Source of the DNA: JBDKGD01 sp964645125
GTDB taxonomy: Bacteria > Patescibacteriota > Minisyncoccia > UBA6257 > 2-01-FULL-56-20
Direction of reading: 5' to 3'
DNA length: 25,307 nucleotides
Assembly (NCBI GenBank): GCA_964645125.1
Contig: CAZXZC010000010.1
Location: forward strand, 1-25,307
In this document: positions 6,461 to 13,759 of the stretch, in pieces
How the letters are laid out: each line of letters opens with the position of its first letter
Position numbering within the stretch: the first letter of the stretch is position 1
Notes under the pieces: generated by a model
What the model was told of the DNA's origin: nothing
What the model saw: only the letters and a program-made list of their open reading frames with translations
Database searches by the model: none
Translations under genes and position numbers: made by a program

Positions 6461-8422
6461 ATGGCAGATTTTAATCCTCAAGCAAATGTTGTGTATCTTG
6501 GCAAAACTGATTTTCGCAATCAGCAGCGTCTTTTTGGCGTAAAGCGCCGTGATCGCCGGCAACACATGTATATTATCGGTAAAAGCGGCACGGGAAAATC
6601 TACGCTTATTAATAATATCGTTGCGCAAGATATCGCCAATGGAGAGGGTTTGTGTTTAGTTGACCCGCACGGCGAATTGGTGGAGGCGGCGCTAAAGAAT
6701 ATTCCTGCCAGCCGCATGAAGGATGTGGTGTATTTTAACCCAGCCGATACGGATTTTAATATCGGATTTAATATTTTGGAGCTGGTTGATCCGCAGTACA
6801 AGCATTTGGTGGCCTCAGGGTTGATGGGTATTTTCACAAAAATTTGGGCCAATGTGTGGTCGGCTCGTATGGAATACATTCTGAACAACACGGTGTTGGC
6901 GCTTTTGGATACACCGGGTAGTACGCTTCTTGGAATTCCGAAGATGTTGGTAGACAAGGAGTACCGCGCTAAGATCGTGGCTAATATTACCGATCCGGTG
7001 GTGCGGGCGTTTTGGGTGAGTGAATATGAATTGTGGGAGCCAAAGTTTCGTAACGAAGCTATTGCGCCGATTCAAAACAAAGTAGGGCAATTTTTATCTT
7101 CGGCGGTCGTGCGAAATATTGTGGGTCAGCCGAAAAATACCATCGATGTATTTGAGATTATGAATTCCGGTAAAATTTTACTTGTGAATTTATCAAAAGG
7201 AAGGATGGGTGAGGATAATTCTGCGCTTTTGGGAGCTATGATTATCACCAAAATTCAGTTGGCAGCCATGGATCGTGTGCGCATTCCCGAAGATGATCGC
7301 CGTGATTTTTACTTGTTTGTGGATGAGTTTCAAAACTTTGCTACGGATTCGTTCGCGAGCATTTTGTCTGAGGCTCGTAAGTATCGTTTGAATTTGATTG
7401 TGGCGCACCAATATATTGGTCAGTTGGTAACGGATACGTCTACGAAGGTGCGTGATGCTATTTTTGGCAACGTGGGAACGATGATTATTTTCCGTGTTGG
7501 GGCACAAGATGCTGAGTTTTTGGAAAAAGAAGTCACGCCTGAGTTTGTGATCCAAGATATGGTGGGATTACCCAATCATCATATTTATTTAAAGATGATG
7601 GTTGATGGTATCACCTCGCGTCCATTTTCGGCAGCTACGTTGCACCCATTTCACTTGAAGGATGGTGTTGCAAGCGAGGAGCAGATTATTGACGAGTCTC
7701 GCGCTCAGTATACCCGTTCACGCACTATCGTGGAGCAGGAGATTGCTGATTTTACTATTGTGGCTCCGCCCACACCTGCCAAACCAAAAGAACGTGCGCC
7801 CGGGCAGTTTGCCCAAGCGCAGGGCATATCTGTAGATCGGTTTCGCCAAGCAGGAGAGCGATTTTTACAAAATACTGCTTCTGGTGGCGGGCAATCTGTG
7901 CGACGAGCTCCCGCGCCGGTGGCATCTGCTGGTTTTTCTTCCAATACGTTTCCCCGATCTGGTTCGTCTGCGTCGCGTAACCATGCTTCTGCGGGTCAAC
8001 AGAATCATTTTGCGTCCCCTCAAATGACCGGTGGACAGATGAGGAGAGTTCAGCCACAATCTCGTACGGGCCCTACTGCTTCCGGAGAGGTTCAAATTAC
8101 CAAAATAGTTCCACACAATAGGTCAAATATTCAGTCATCTGCGATTCGTTCTCATATTCGTCCTGCTTCTGGCGAGGCTGTTGATTTGAAAAAAACAGCC
8201 CCAACACCGGGGTATATGTCGCTAAAAGATCTGGCTGCAACCAGTGCAACTACTTTTACAGGCACAAAACCAACGGATGTGTCTCGCGCTGAATCAGTGT
8301 CAAAACAAAAAGATACCGATACGGACCATGTGGATATTCTTTCGTTAAAAGACGCTATTGCATCTTCGCTTTCAAAACTTTCTGCTCATGAAACCCCTGA
8401 TACAAAAACTGAAAAAACCTAA
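6461..8422 (+). CDS. VirD4/TraG-like type IV secretion-type DNA-binding ATPase
   Basis: A 653-residue P-loop ATPase of the HerA/VirD4/TraG superfamily, which couples ATP hydrolysis to DNA or protein translocation. Walker A is GKSGTGKST (40-48), preceded by HMYIIG. LCLVDPHGELVEAAL follows, as in family members. Walker B is FYLFVDEFQNFA with D288-E289. Later motifs include ILSEARKYRLNLIVAHQYIG and IFRVGAQDAEFLEKE. The motor ends near residue 420. The remaining 230 residues are low in hydrophobics and rich in Ser, Ala, Pro, Gln and Thr, a probably disordered tail with short predicted helices near the end (VDILSLKDAIASSLSKL). Unlike canonical VirD4 it has no membrane helix of its own; the two upstream proteins could supply the anchor. 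No relaxase, pilin or VirB genes are present, so a classical conjugation system is not supported here. Confidence 0.9.
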   Translation: MADFNPQANVVYLGKTDFRNQQRLFGVKRRDRRQHMYIIGKSGTGKSTLINNIVAQDIANGEGLCLVDPHGELVEAALKNIPASRMKDVVYFNPADTDFNIGFNILELVDPQYKHLVASGLMGIFTKIWANVWSARMEYILNNTVLALLDTPGSTLLGIPKMLVDKEYRAKIVANITDPVVRAFWVSEYELWEPKFRNEAIAPIQNKVGQFLSSAVVRNIVGQPKNTIDVFEIMNSGKILLVNLSKGRMGEDNSALLGAMIITKIQLAAMDRVRIPEDDRRDFYLFVDEFQNFATDSFASILSEARKYRLNLIVAHQYIGQLVTDTSTKVRDAIFGNVGTMIIFRVGAQDAEFLEKEVTPEFVIQDMVGLPNHHIYLKMMVDGITSRPFSAATLHPFHLKDGVASEEQIIDESRAQYTRSRTIVEQEIADFTIVAPPTPAKPKERAPGQFAQAQGISVDRFRQAGERFLQNTASGGGQSVRRAPAPVASAGFSSNTFPRSGSSASRNHASAGQQNHFASPQMTGGQMRRVQPQSRTGPTASGEVQITKIVPHNRSNIQSSAIRSHIRPASGEAVDLKKTAPTPGYMSLKDLAATSATTFTGTKPTDVSRAESVSKQKDTDTDHVDILSLKDAIASSLSKLSAHETPDTKTEKT

Positions 8423-9116
8423 ACTTGCCATTGATATTGTTGGTTTGTTTCCTGAAATCGCGCAGTCGTATTTGCGTGAATCATTGATGCAAAAAGCAAT
8501 TACTCGCGGGTTATTACGCGTTGGGTTACACCAGTTGCGTGATTATGCGCCAGATGCGCAAAAGCTTCGGAACCCAAAACGGAAGCCATTTATTCAGGTG
8601 GATGATAAGCCATTTGGTGGAGGGGTGGGTATGCTTCTAATGGTTGAGCCGTTTTATCGAGCTGTTCTTGCTTTAAAAAAGATTTATCGCGCGAAAAAAC
8701 AACGAGTTATACTGCTTTCTCCTCGAGGAGTCCCTTTTACGGGGATGATTGCGAAACGCTGGAGTGAGTATTCTCATCTTATTTTTTTATGCGGACGATA
8801 CGAGGGGGTAGATGAGCGAGTGGCAGAGCATATTGCCGATGAGGTTATTTCTATAGGGGATTACGTGCTTTCAGGTGGGGAGTTGGCTGCTTTGGTATGC
8901 GTTGAGGCAACTGCGCGGTTTGTGCCTGGTTTTTTGGGCAAACAGGAGTCGCTTGAGGCGGTGCGTGGTTCATTTCCTTCCTATACTCGTCCGCAGCATT
9001 TTGTGCAGGCCAAAGGTAAGAAAGCCTGGAGTGTACCAGAGGTACTTGTTTCGGGTAATCATCGCGACATAGAAACATGGAGACGAGAACAGACCACCGA
9101 TATGCCCTCGGATTAA
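8388..9116 (+). CDS. trmD: tRNA (guanine-N1-)-methyltransferase TrmD
   Basis: TrmD methylates N1 of G37 next to the anticodon using S-adenosylmethionine, which prevents +1 frameshifting. It is a knotted SPOUT enzyme acting as a dimer. All family motifs are present: AIDIVGLFPE at the start, KPFGGGVGMLLMVEP, FLCGRYEGVDERV, and ISIGDYVLSGGELA, whose glycines form the cofactor-binding trefoil knot. An ATG at 8358 is in frame, but the ATG at 8388 puts the family start (MxxDIxTLFPE type) closer to the N-terminus and gives 242 residues, the usual size. Either way it overlaps the end of the ATPase gene. The 3' end overlaps comEC by 40 nt. It is usually found with ribosomal genes (rpsP-rimM-trmD-rplS), so this placement is unusual. 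Confidence 0.96.
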   Translation: MKPLIQKLKKPKLAIDIVGLFPEIAQSYLRESLMQKAITRGLLRVGLHQLRDYAPDAQKLRNPKRKPFIQVDDKPFGGGVGMLLMVEPFYRAVLALKKIYRAKKQRVILLSPRGVPFTGMIAKRWSEYSHLIFLCGRYEGVDERVAEHIADEVISIGDYVLSGGELAALVCVEATARFVPGFLGKQESLEAVRGSFPSYTRPQHFVQAKGKKAWSVPEVLVSGNHRDIETWRREQTTDMPSD

Positions 9117-10492
9117 TTGGGTCACTCGGTTTTTTAACGGGTATTTTGGCGTCTTTTATTGTACAGACCTTTTTGGGTCTGTTTTTTGTAATTGTTCTTT
9201 TCTCTTTTTTTAGAAAAGTGTTTTTTACTATTTCATTCAGACGGTTTTTCTTGGGTCTATTGTTTTTAGTATTTGGATTTTTCTACTATACATTTTTTAT
9301 TCTTGGGTTCCGTGACGTGGTGCACACGCTTGTGTCGGCACAGACTCTTTCTGGTGTTGTTGTTTCTCTTTCCCCCACTCAATCTATTGGTGTTACCTAT
9401 ACCATTCGTACTCGTGAGGGAATTTTTATTTCAGTTACTGACCGTGTTTCTTCTTCGACCGCCACTATTTCTTATGGCGCCCAGGTTTTATTATCGGGAT
9501 ATCATTTGGATGCTACGTCTGGTGGCAAACTCTTTATTCGATACCCGTCTAGCACTGTTGTAGGGGATTCTCAATACTCGATTATTGGTTTTTTGATTCG
9601 ATGCCGTCAGGCAGCAGTGCGTATTTTAGCTGTTCATTTGCCTCCTGAGGCAGCTGCGCTTTCTGCTGGTATGTTGTTTGGTGATACGACTGGTTTTACA
9701 AAGCATATGAAAGATGTGTTTGCGGCAACTGGAACGACCCATATTGTGGCGTTGTCGGGATACAATGTCATGCTGATTGCGTTTTTTGTGCAGATTTGTT
9801 TGGCACGGTTTTTAAATCGGCGCATTGTATTTGTTTTTACTCTCATAGTTGTTGCTTTGTTTGTTGTGGTGACTGGAGCTTCAGCTTCGAGTGTGCGCGC
9901 GGCCGTTATGTATGGAATTTTTGGCGTGGCATATGAGTTGGGGCGAGGGCGAGTAGGGGTTTTGGCTGCTGTGTATGGAGCTGCCATTATGAATGTGTAT
10001 GATCCAACAATGGTGGTTTCCAATATTGGTTTTCAATTGTCGTTTGCCAGTTTATTTGGAATTATTGTTTTTACGCCGCGATTTTTAAAACTCATACCCG
10101 AACGTGTTGCTCGGCGGTATTCGGTTTTTTTTGAATTATGTTGTACGGGGTGCGCCGCGCAGCTTTCCACGCTGCCTTTTATTGTTTGGTATTTCGGCAC
10201 AGTTTCAGGACTTTCAGTGCTTGTAAACGTTCTTGTTTCGTTATTGGTTCCTTTTGCCACGATCGGTGCATTTATGGTGGTGGTGTTGGGGTCTTTTTCC
10301 TATTTTTTGGCATGGCCAACCGCTCTTGTTCTGACTGGTGTATTGCAGTTTCAGTTAGCGATTATTGCCACTGCTGCTCGCGTGCCATTTCATACGACGA
10401 TAACTGGTACTCTGGCAAAAATTTTAATTTGTGGAGTGTGTGTTTTGTGCATGGCGTTGCTGTTTCGCAAAACAATTGCCAATAGGGTCTAG
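9077..10492 (+). CDS. comEC: ComEC/Rec2-type DNA uptake channel protein, short form
   Basis: ComEC forms the inner-membrane channel that brings single-stranded DNA into naturally transformable cells. The 471-residue protein begins with membrane helices (about 9-70). An OB-like extracytoplasmic segment (about 88-165) follows, then the competence domain with the family signature THIVALSGYNVM (about 221-232). Next come a Ser-rich VRAAVMYGIFGV helix, and DPTMVVSNIGFQLSFASLFG, also diagnostic. Several more helices follow to the end. The C-terminal metallo-beta-lactamase-like domain seen in longer ComEC proteins (750 or more residues) is absent, and no downstream gene supplies it. The ATG at 9077 lies within trmD (40-nt overlap), consistent with coupled translation. 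The stop codon falls inside a dispersed repeat. ComEC often remains in reduced genomes and may serve nutrient DNA uptake as much as transformation. Confidence 0.93.
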   Translation: METRTDHRYALGLIGSLGFLTGILASFIVQTFLGLFFVIVLFSFFRKVFFTISFRRFFLGLLFLVFGFFYYTFFILGFRDVVHTLVSAQTLSGVVVSLSPTQSIGVTYTIRTREGIFISVTDRVSSSTATISYGAQVLLSGYHLDATSGGKLFIRYPSSTVVGDSQYSIIGFLIRCRQAAVRILAVHLPPEAAALSAGMLFGDTTGFTKHMKDVFAATGTTHIVALSGYNVMLIAFFVQICLARFLNRRIVFVFTLIVVALFVVVTGASASSVRAAVMYGIFGVAYELGRGRVGVLAAVYGAAIMNVYDPTMVVSNIGFQLSFASLFGIIVFTPRFLKLIPERVARRYSVFFELCCTGCAAQLSTLPFIVWYFGTVSGLSVLVNVLVSLLVPFATIGAFMVVVLGSFSYFLAWPTALVLTGVLQFQLAIIATAARVPFHTTITGTLAKILICGVCVLCMALLFRKTIANRV

Positions 10493-10513
10493 GGTATAGC
10501 CAATAGTGGACAG
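10476..10513 (+). repeat. dispersed intergenic repeat, copy A
   Basis: The unit reads GCCAATAG, then GGTCTAGGGTATA, then GCCAATAG again (8-mers at 10478-10485 and 10499-10506), followed by TGGACAG. Related copies lie at 21737-21767 and, as a facing pair, at 22270-22361. This copy runs over the comEC stop codon, so it supplies the last codons of the gene. Confidence 0.75.
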
Positions 10514-10530
10514 TTTAAATATGAAATGGC

Positions 10531-10605
10531 TGTCATTTCGAGGGTTGTCGAGAAATCTTAACTGTATTAGGTATGGTTGGGATCCCTCATATATTTGGGA
10601 TGACG
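10531..10605. repeat. degenerate palindromic intergenic element
   Basis: GTCAT (10532-10536) pairs with ATGAC (10600-10604), and GAGGG (10540-10544) pairs with CCCTC (10584-10588). The pattern GTCATTTCGAGGG ... GTCGAGAAATCT ... GGGATGAC resembles the palindromic intergenic repeats often seen in bacterial genomes. It encodes nothing I can recognise. Confidence 0.55.
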
Positions 10606-10640
10606 GAAATAATAAGTAAGACAAATACATGGATCCCTGT

Positions 10641-10676
10641 CTGCCGACGGGCAGGCTGACTCCGCCAGTTGGCGGA
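10641..10676. repeat. tandem GC-rich hairpins
   Basis: CTGCC-GACG-GGCAG (10641-10654) and TCCGCC-AGTT-GGCGGA (10661-10676) are two adjacent perfect hairpins in otherwise AT-rich DNA. They look like mobile-type palindromic repeats inserted between comEC and the next gene, and could also slow or end transcription from the operon. Confidence 0.65.
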
Positions 10677-10721
10677 CGCAAGGATGATAGGTATTACATG
10701 ATTTTTCATTTGGTGTTTTTC

Positions 10722-10730
10722 TGGTATAGT
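10722..10730 (+). promoter_or_regulatory. extended -10 promoter of the wall cluster
   Basis: TGG followed by TATAGT (10725-10730) is an extended -10. There is no clear -35. The ATG is 11 nt further on, so the leader would be only about 4-5 nt and lacks an SD site. Confidence 0.6.
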
Positions 10731-10741
10731 AAAAAGTACTT

Positions 10742-11515
10742 ATGAATCGATTGGTAAAGCAATTGGTGTATGGTTTTTTTTACCTCGTAGTTTTTTGTAG
10801 TGTGGTTGGCTTGATATATTATTTTCTGATTCGTCCAGCCCCGAGTTGTTTTGATGGCAAGCAGAATCAAAATGAGCTTGGCATTGATTGTGGCGGGGTG
10901 TGTGCCGCAGTGTGTATTCCTGTTGATAATCGTCCCATTGAGACGATTGTTCCCGCGCAAGGATTTTCTCCGGCGCCTGGTGTGTTTGCGGTGATTGCGC
11001 GAGTACAGAATCCGAATTTAACAGTCGGTGCTGTGCGTTTTTCGTATACGTTTACTATTTACGACACACAAGAACAGTCATACAAAGTTTCCGGTACTTC
11101 GTATGTATATGCGGGTGAGGCAAAATATATTACCTCTTTGGTTACTGATGGTTCTATTCCTGTTGTTCCAGTCAGGATTTCACGGATTGAAACTACTATT
11201 TCTGATGTGGTGTGGGTTGGTGCAAATCAGTTTGTTAAGCCAGTATTGCGATTGCAGGATTTTGCGACGACTATCGACACTGATCGGATTCGGGTGGATG
11301 GAAAAATTATTAATGACGATCCCTTGGTATTGTCTCGGGTGCCTATTATTGCCCTTTTTTACGGTCGATTTAACCAGCTTGTTGGGTTTGCAGAGACGAC
11401 TGTTGACGCGGTGGCTCCCAATGAGACTCGCGCGTTTACCATTGTTCATCCGATGTTGCCGGATTTTATTTCTTCGTCGACACAGGTGGTTGTGATTCCA
11501 GCGTTTAAGCGTTAA
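10742..11515 (+). CDS. single-pass membrane protein with extracytoplasmic Cys-rich CxDG...DCGGxCxxxC motif
   Basis: The 257-residue protein has a basic N-terminus and one membrane helix (about 9-30). Right after it comes the motif CFDGKQNQNELGIDCGGVC with Cys at 36, 50, 54 and 58. This motif is known from surface and anchored proteins of several phyla, where the Cys and Asp/Asn residues suggest a small disulfide- or metal-stabilised knot; function is not established. The rest (about 75-250) is beta-rich with an FAVIARVQNPN... pattern, like an Ig-type fold repeated twice (about 75-150 and 160-250). The topology is N-in, with the body outside. It leads a cluster with rodA and mltG (6-nt gap to rodA), hinting at a role at the cell envelope. 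Exact job unknown. Confidence 0.8.
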   Translation: MNRLVKQLVYGFFYLVVFCSVVGLIYYFLIRPAPSCFDGKQNQNELGIDCGGVCAAVCIPVDNRPIETIVPAQGFSPAPGVFAVIARVQNPNLTVGAVRFSYTFTIYDTQEQSYKVSGTSYVYAGEAKYITSLVTDGSIPVVPVRISRIETTISDVVWVGANQFVKPVLRLQDFATTIDTDRIRVDGKIINDDPLVLSRVPIIALFYGRFNQLVGFAETTVDAVAPNETRAFTIVHPMLPDFISSSTQVVVIPAFKR

Positions 11516-11521
11516 GGTCGC

Positions 11522-12568
11522 ATGTTGAGTTTGTTTCTACCGGTTGGGCTGTTGTTGATTTCAAGCGTGCTTATTATATCAAGCATTTCTTTTCATTTGT
11601 TTTATTTACAATTAGTGTGGATTCTCTTGGGTTTTGGGGTTGTATTGCTGTTTCATTTTTTTGATTGGCGGACTCTTTTTTACTACCGCTGGTTTCCATT
11701 TGTTTTGTATGGCATATCTACCATTTTGCTTACTATTGTGGTGAGTCAGGGTGTTTTTATTCGTAATGTGCGTGGATGGTTGACGATTGGGCTTTTCACC
11801 TTTCAACCCGTTGAGTTGGCAAAGGTAGCTTTGGTTGTATGTTATTCGTATTATTTTGCCAGGCGGCATCTTATGATTGCTCGATTTTCTACTATTGTTA
11901 TTTCGCTTTTTATTTTATTGCCGCCGTTTTTACTCACATTAGCGCAGCCAGATTTGGGATCCGGGCTTATTTTATTGGGTGTGTGGGGTAGCTATTTACT
12001 TATGAGTGGTTTACCAAAGCGATACGTGATTGCTTTTTTGCTTTTGTTGGCAATTTCTAGCCCGTTAGTTTGGTTTTATGGTCTTAAATCGTATCAGCGC
12101 GCTCGTATTACCGGTGTGTTTTATCCACAAGAACATGCGTTGACCTACAACTACAGTACGATACAATCGCGTATTGCAATTGGTTCTGCTGGTTGGTGGG
12201 GCAGGGGGTATGGGCAAGGCACTCAAACTCAGTTGGGTTTTTTATCTGAACCAGCAAATGATTTTGTACTCTCCGCGTTTACTGAGGAATGGGGGTGGTT
12301 TGGTGGTTTGCTTGTGGTGGCGAGTTTTGTTGCATTAGAGATTGGGGTTTTGCGAGTTGGTATTGGTGCCGCTCGTAATGTTGAAAAGTTTTTGTGTTTG
12401 GGTACGGTAGCGTTGTGGGGGATTAATTTTGCTATAAATACTGGATCAGCAACTGGCTTGTTTCCGGTTATTGGGGTAACATACCCATTCTTGAGTTATG
12501 GTGGATCGAGTTTGCTTATTAACTTTTTTTTGCTTGCCGTTATAAACGGCATTCGCCGATTCCAATAG
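11522..12568 (+). CDS. rodA: SEDS-family peptidoglycan polymerase, RodA-like
   Basis: SEDS proteins polymerise lipid II into glycan strands together with a class B penicillin-binding protein. The 348-residue protein is almost entirely membrane helices, about ten. Family motifs are clear: VRGWLTIGLFTFQPVELAKV (about 83-102), DLGSGLILLGVWGSYLLMSG, YNYSTIQSRIAIGSAGWWGR with GYGQGTQTQL, and the C-terminal GLFPVIGVTYPFLSYGGSSL. EPANDFVLSAFTEEWGWFGG corresponds to the ExxTDFxF...EE block of RodA, with Asn replacing the usual Thr. The GTQTQLGFLSE wording favours RodA over FtsW, but the choice is not certain. No PBP2 gene is next to it. It sits 6 nt after the Cys-motif protein and 1 nt before mltG. 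Confidence 0.93.
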   Translation: MLSLFLPVGLLLISSVLIISSISFHLFYLQLVWILLGFGVVLLFHFFDWRTLFYYRWFPFVLYGISTILLTIVVSQGVFIRNVRGWLTIGLFTFQPVELAKVALVVCYSYYFARRHLMIARFSTIVISLFILLPPFLLTLAQPDLGSGLILLGVWGSYLLMSGLPKRYVIAFLLLLAISSPLVWFYGLKSYQRARITGVFYPQEHALTYNYSTIQSRIAIGSAGWWGRGYGQGTQTQLGFLSEPANDFVLSAFTEEWGWFGGLLVVASFVALEIGVLRVGIGAARNVEKFLCLGTVALWGINFAINTGSATGLFPVIGVTYPFLSYGGSSLLINFFLLAVINGIRRFQ

Positions 12569-12569
12569 T

Positions 12570-13544
12570 ATGAAGTCTTTTCTTATTGCCGTTTACTCGT
12601 TTCTTGTTGTTATTTTTTGTTTTTGGTTTTTTTGGAATGGTCTCAATAGCGTTTCTGGTGGTGTGGGAATTGTTGATGTTGTTATTACCCCTTCTGATGG
12701 ATTTTTGAGTATTACCTCACAATTGAAAGCACGCGGTGTCATTGATTCCAGGCTTTTATTTGTTGGTTATGGGGTTATAACCGGCAATGCGCGAGTTTTG
12801 AAACCGGGAACGTATCGTATCGCTCTTCCACTAGCCATACCTTCTTTGTATTCAATACTTGTTGCCGGACCGCATCGAACGGTTTCGGTTTTAATACCGG
12901 AAGGAGCTAATATGTACGATATTGATGCTATTTTAACGAAAACTGGCATTGGAAGACCTGGTGATTTTTGGAAATATGCACAACAACAAAAACTTGAAGG
13001 GAGGCTTTTCCCGGATACGTATTTTTTGTATTTAGATGCTACCCCGGCAGAAATCGCACATAAGCTTGTGGATAACTTTACCCAAAAGACCTCCGCTATA
13101 TTGCCACATGATCAGGCAGCAGCTTCTCGAATACTAACTATTGCCTCATTGCTAGAGAAAGAGGTGCGTTCACCTAAAGACCAAAGCCTTGTTTCTGGCT
13201 TGATTTTAAAGCGTTTGGCGGCGCGCATGGCCCTACAGCTTGACGCAACCGTTTGTTATGCAAAACAGGCCGCCCTCTTTGAGAGGGGTGGGGATTGGCA
13301 AGGATGTTATCCACTGTCAACTCTTGACTTTGAAGTGAATTCACCTTACAATACATATCTACATAGGGACATACCGCCAGGCCCAATAGGGAACCCTGGT
13401 TTGTCGGCTATTTCGGCGGTACTGCACCCTACTGATTCCCCGTATTGGTTTTATCTCACTGATCCTGCAACCGGCGTTACGATTTTTTCGAAAACCTTTG
13501 AAGAACATTCGAAAAATCGACGTCGATATCTTTTGAATAATTAG
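12570..13544 (+). CDS. mltG: endolytic murein transglycosylase MltG (YceG-like)
   Basis: MltG cleaves new glycan strands near the membrane and sets their length. The 324-residue protein has an N-terminal membrane helix (about 5-24). A LysM-like subdomain follows, with SITSQLKARGVIDS and LKPGTYRI. The catalytic domain has LEGRLFPDTYFL, then ASLLEKEV, where E196 is the probable catalytic Glu, LQLDATVCYA, and SPYNTYLHRDIPPGPIGNPG. The last is the most recognisable family block. The size equals the family's (about 330-350). It begins 1 nt after the rodA stop, so polymerase and glycan-strand terminator are co-produced. Confidence 0.95.
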   Translation: MKSFLIAVYSFLVVIFCFWFFWNGLNSVSGGVGIVDVVITPSDGFLSITSQLKARGVIDSRLLFVGYGVITGNARVLKPGTYRIALPLAIPSLYSILVAGPHRTVSVLIPEGANMYDIDAILTKTGIGRPGDFWKYAQQQKLEGRLFPDTYFLYLDATPAEIAHKLVDNFTQKTSAILPHDQAAASRILTIASLLEKEVRSPKDQSLVSGLILKRLAARMALQLDATVCYAKQAALFERGGDWQGCYPLSTLDFEVNSPYNTYLHRDIPPGPIGNPGLSAISAVLHPTDSPYWFYLTDPATGVTIFSKTFEEHSKNRRRYLLNN

Positions 13545-13638
13545 GTTTTTTACCTGCTTTCATCTCTTCATTCACTTGCGTTCTTGTTCGTCTTTATTTG
13601 TGCATGCATTACCACCCATTTCTGACGAATCATAGGCT

Positions 13639-13699
13639 CACACTTTTGTGTCACCGTAAAGTCGGTCCGTACATACACAGTACGGAACCGCCTCCGGTG
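13639..13699 (+). promoter_or_regulatory. structured region upstream of rpoBC
   Basis: This is within a 215-nt gene-free gap. ACAC/GTGT (13640-13643 with 13648-13651) makes a small hairpin. CACCG (13652-13656) can pair with CGGTG (13695-13699), enclosing a 10-bp stem (13663-13672 with 13680-13690) interrupted by one bulged A (13687). It has no T-run, so it is not a standard terminator. It may be an RNA leader, a protein-binding site for autoregulation, or a transcript-end structure for mltG. The flanking DNA (13545-13638, 13700-13745) is T/C-rich with nothing recognisable. Confidence 0.45.
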
Positions 13700-13745
13700 T
13701 CTTAGCGGTTTATTCTTTGCCCTCTTTATTCACTCGTATTCCCAT

Positions 13746-13751
13746 TATACA
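13746..13751 (+). promoter_or_regulatory. -10-like box directly before rpoBC
   Basis: TATACA ends 8 nt before the ATG, with no SD between. If used, the mRNA starts at about the first codon (leaderless). The -35 side is T/C-rich and not consensus. The alternative is initiation upstream of the structured region. Confidence 0.4.
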
Positions 13752-13759
13752 AAAATCCC

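Noticed and set aside
6461..8422. Integrated conjugative element
   Set aside because: Only a VirD4-like ATPase is present. There is no relaxase, integrase, VirB set or attachment repeats, and the surroundings are core genes.
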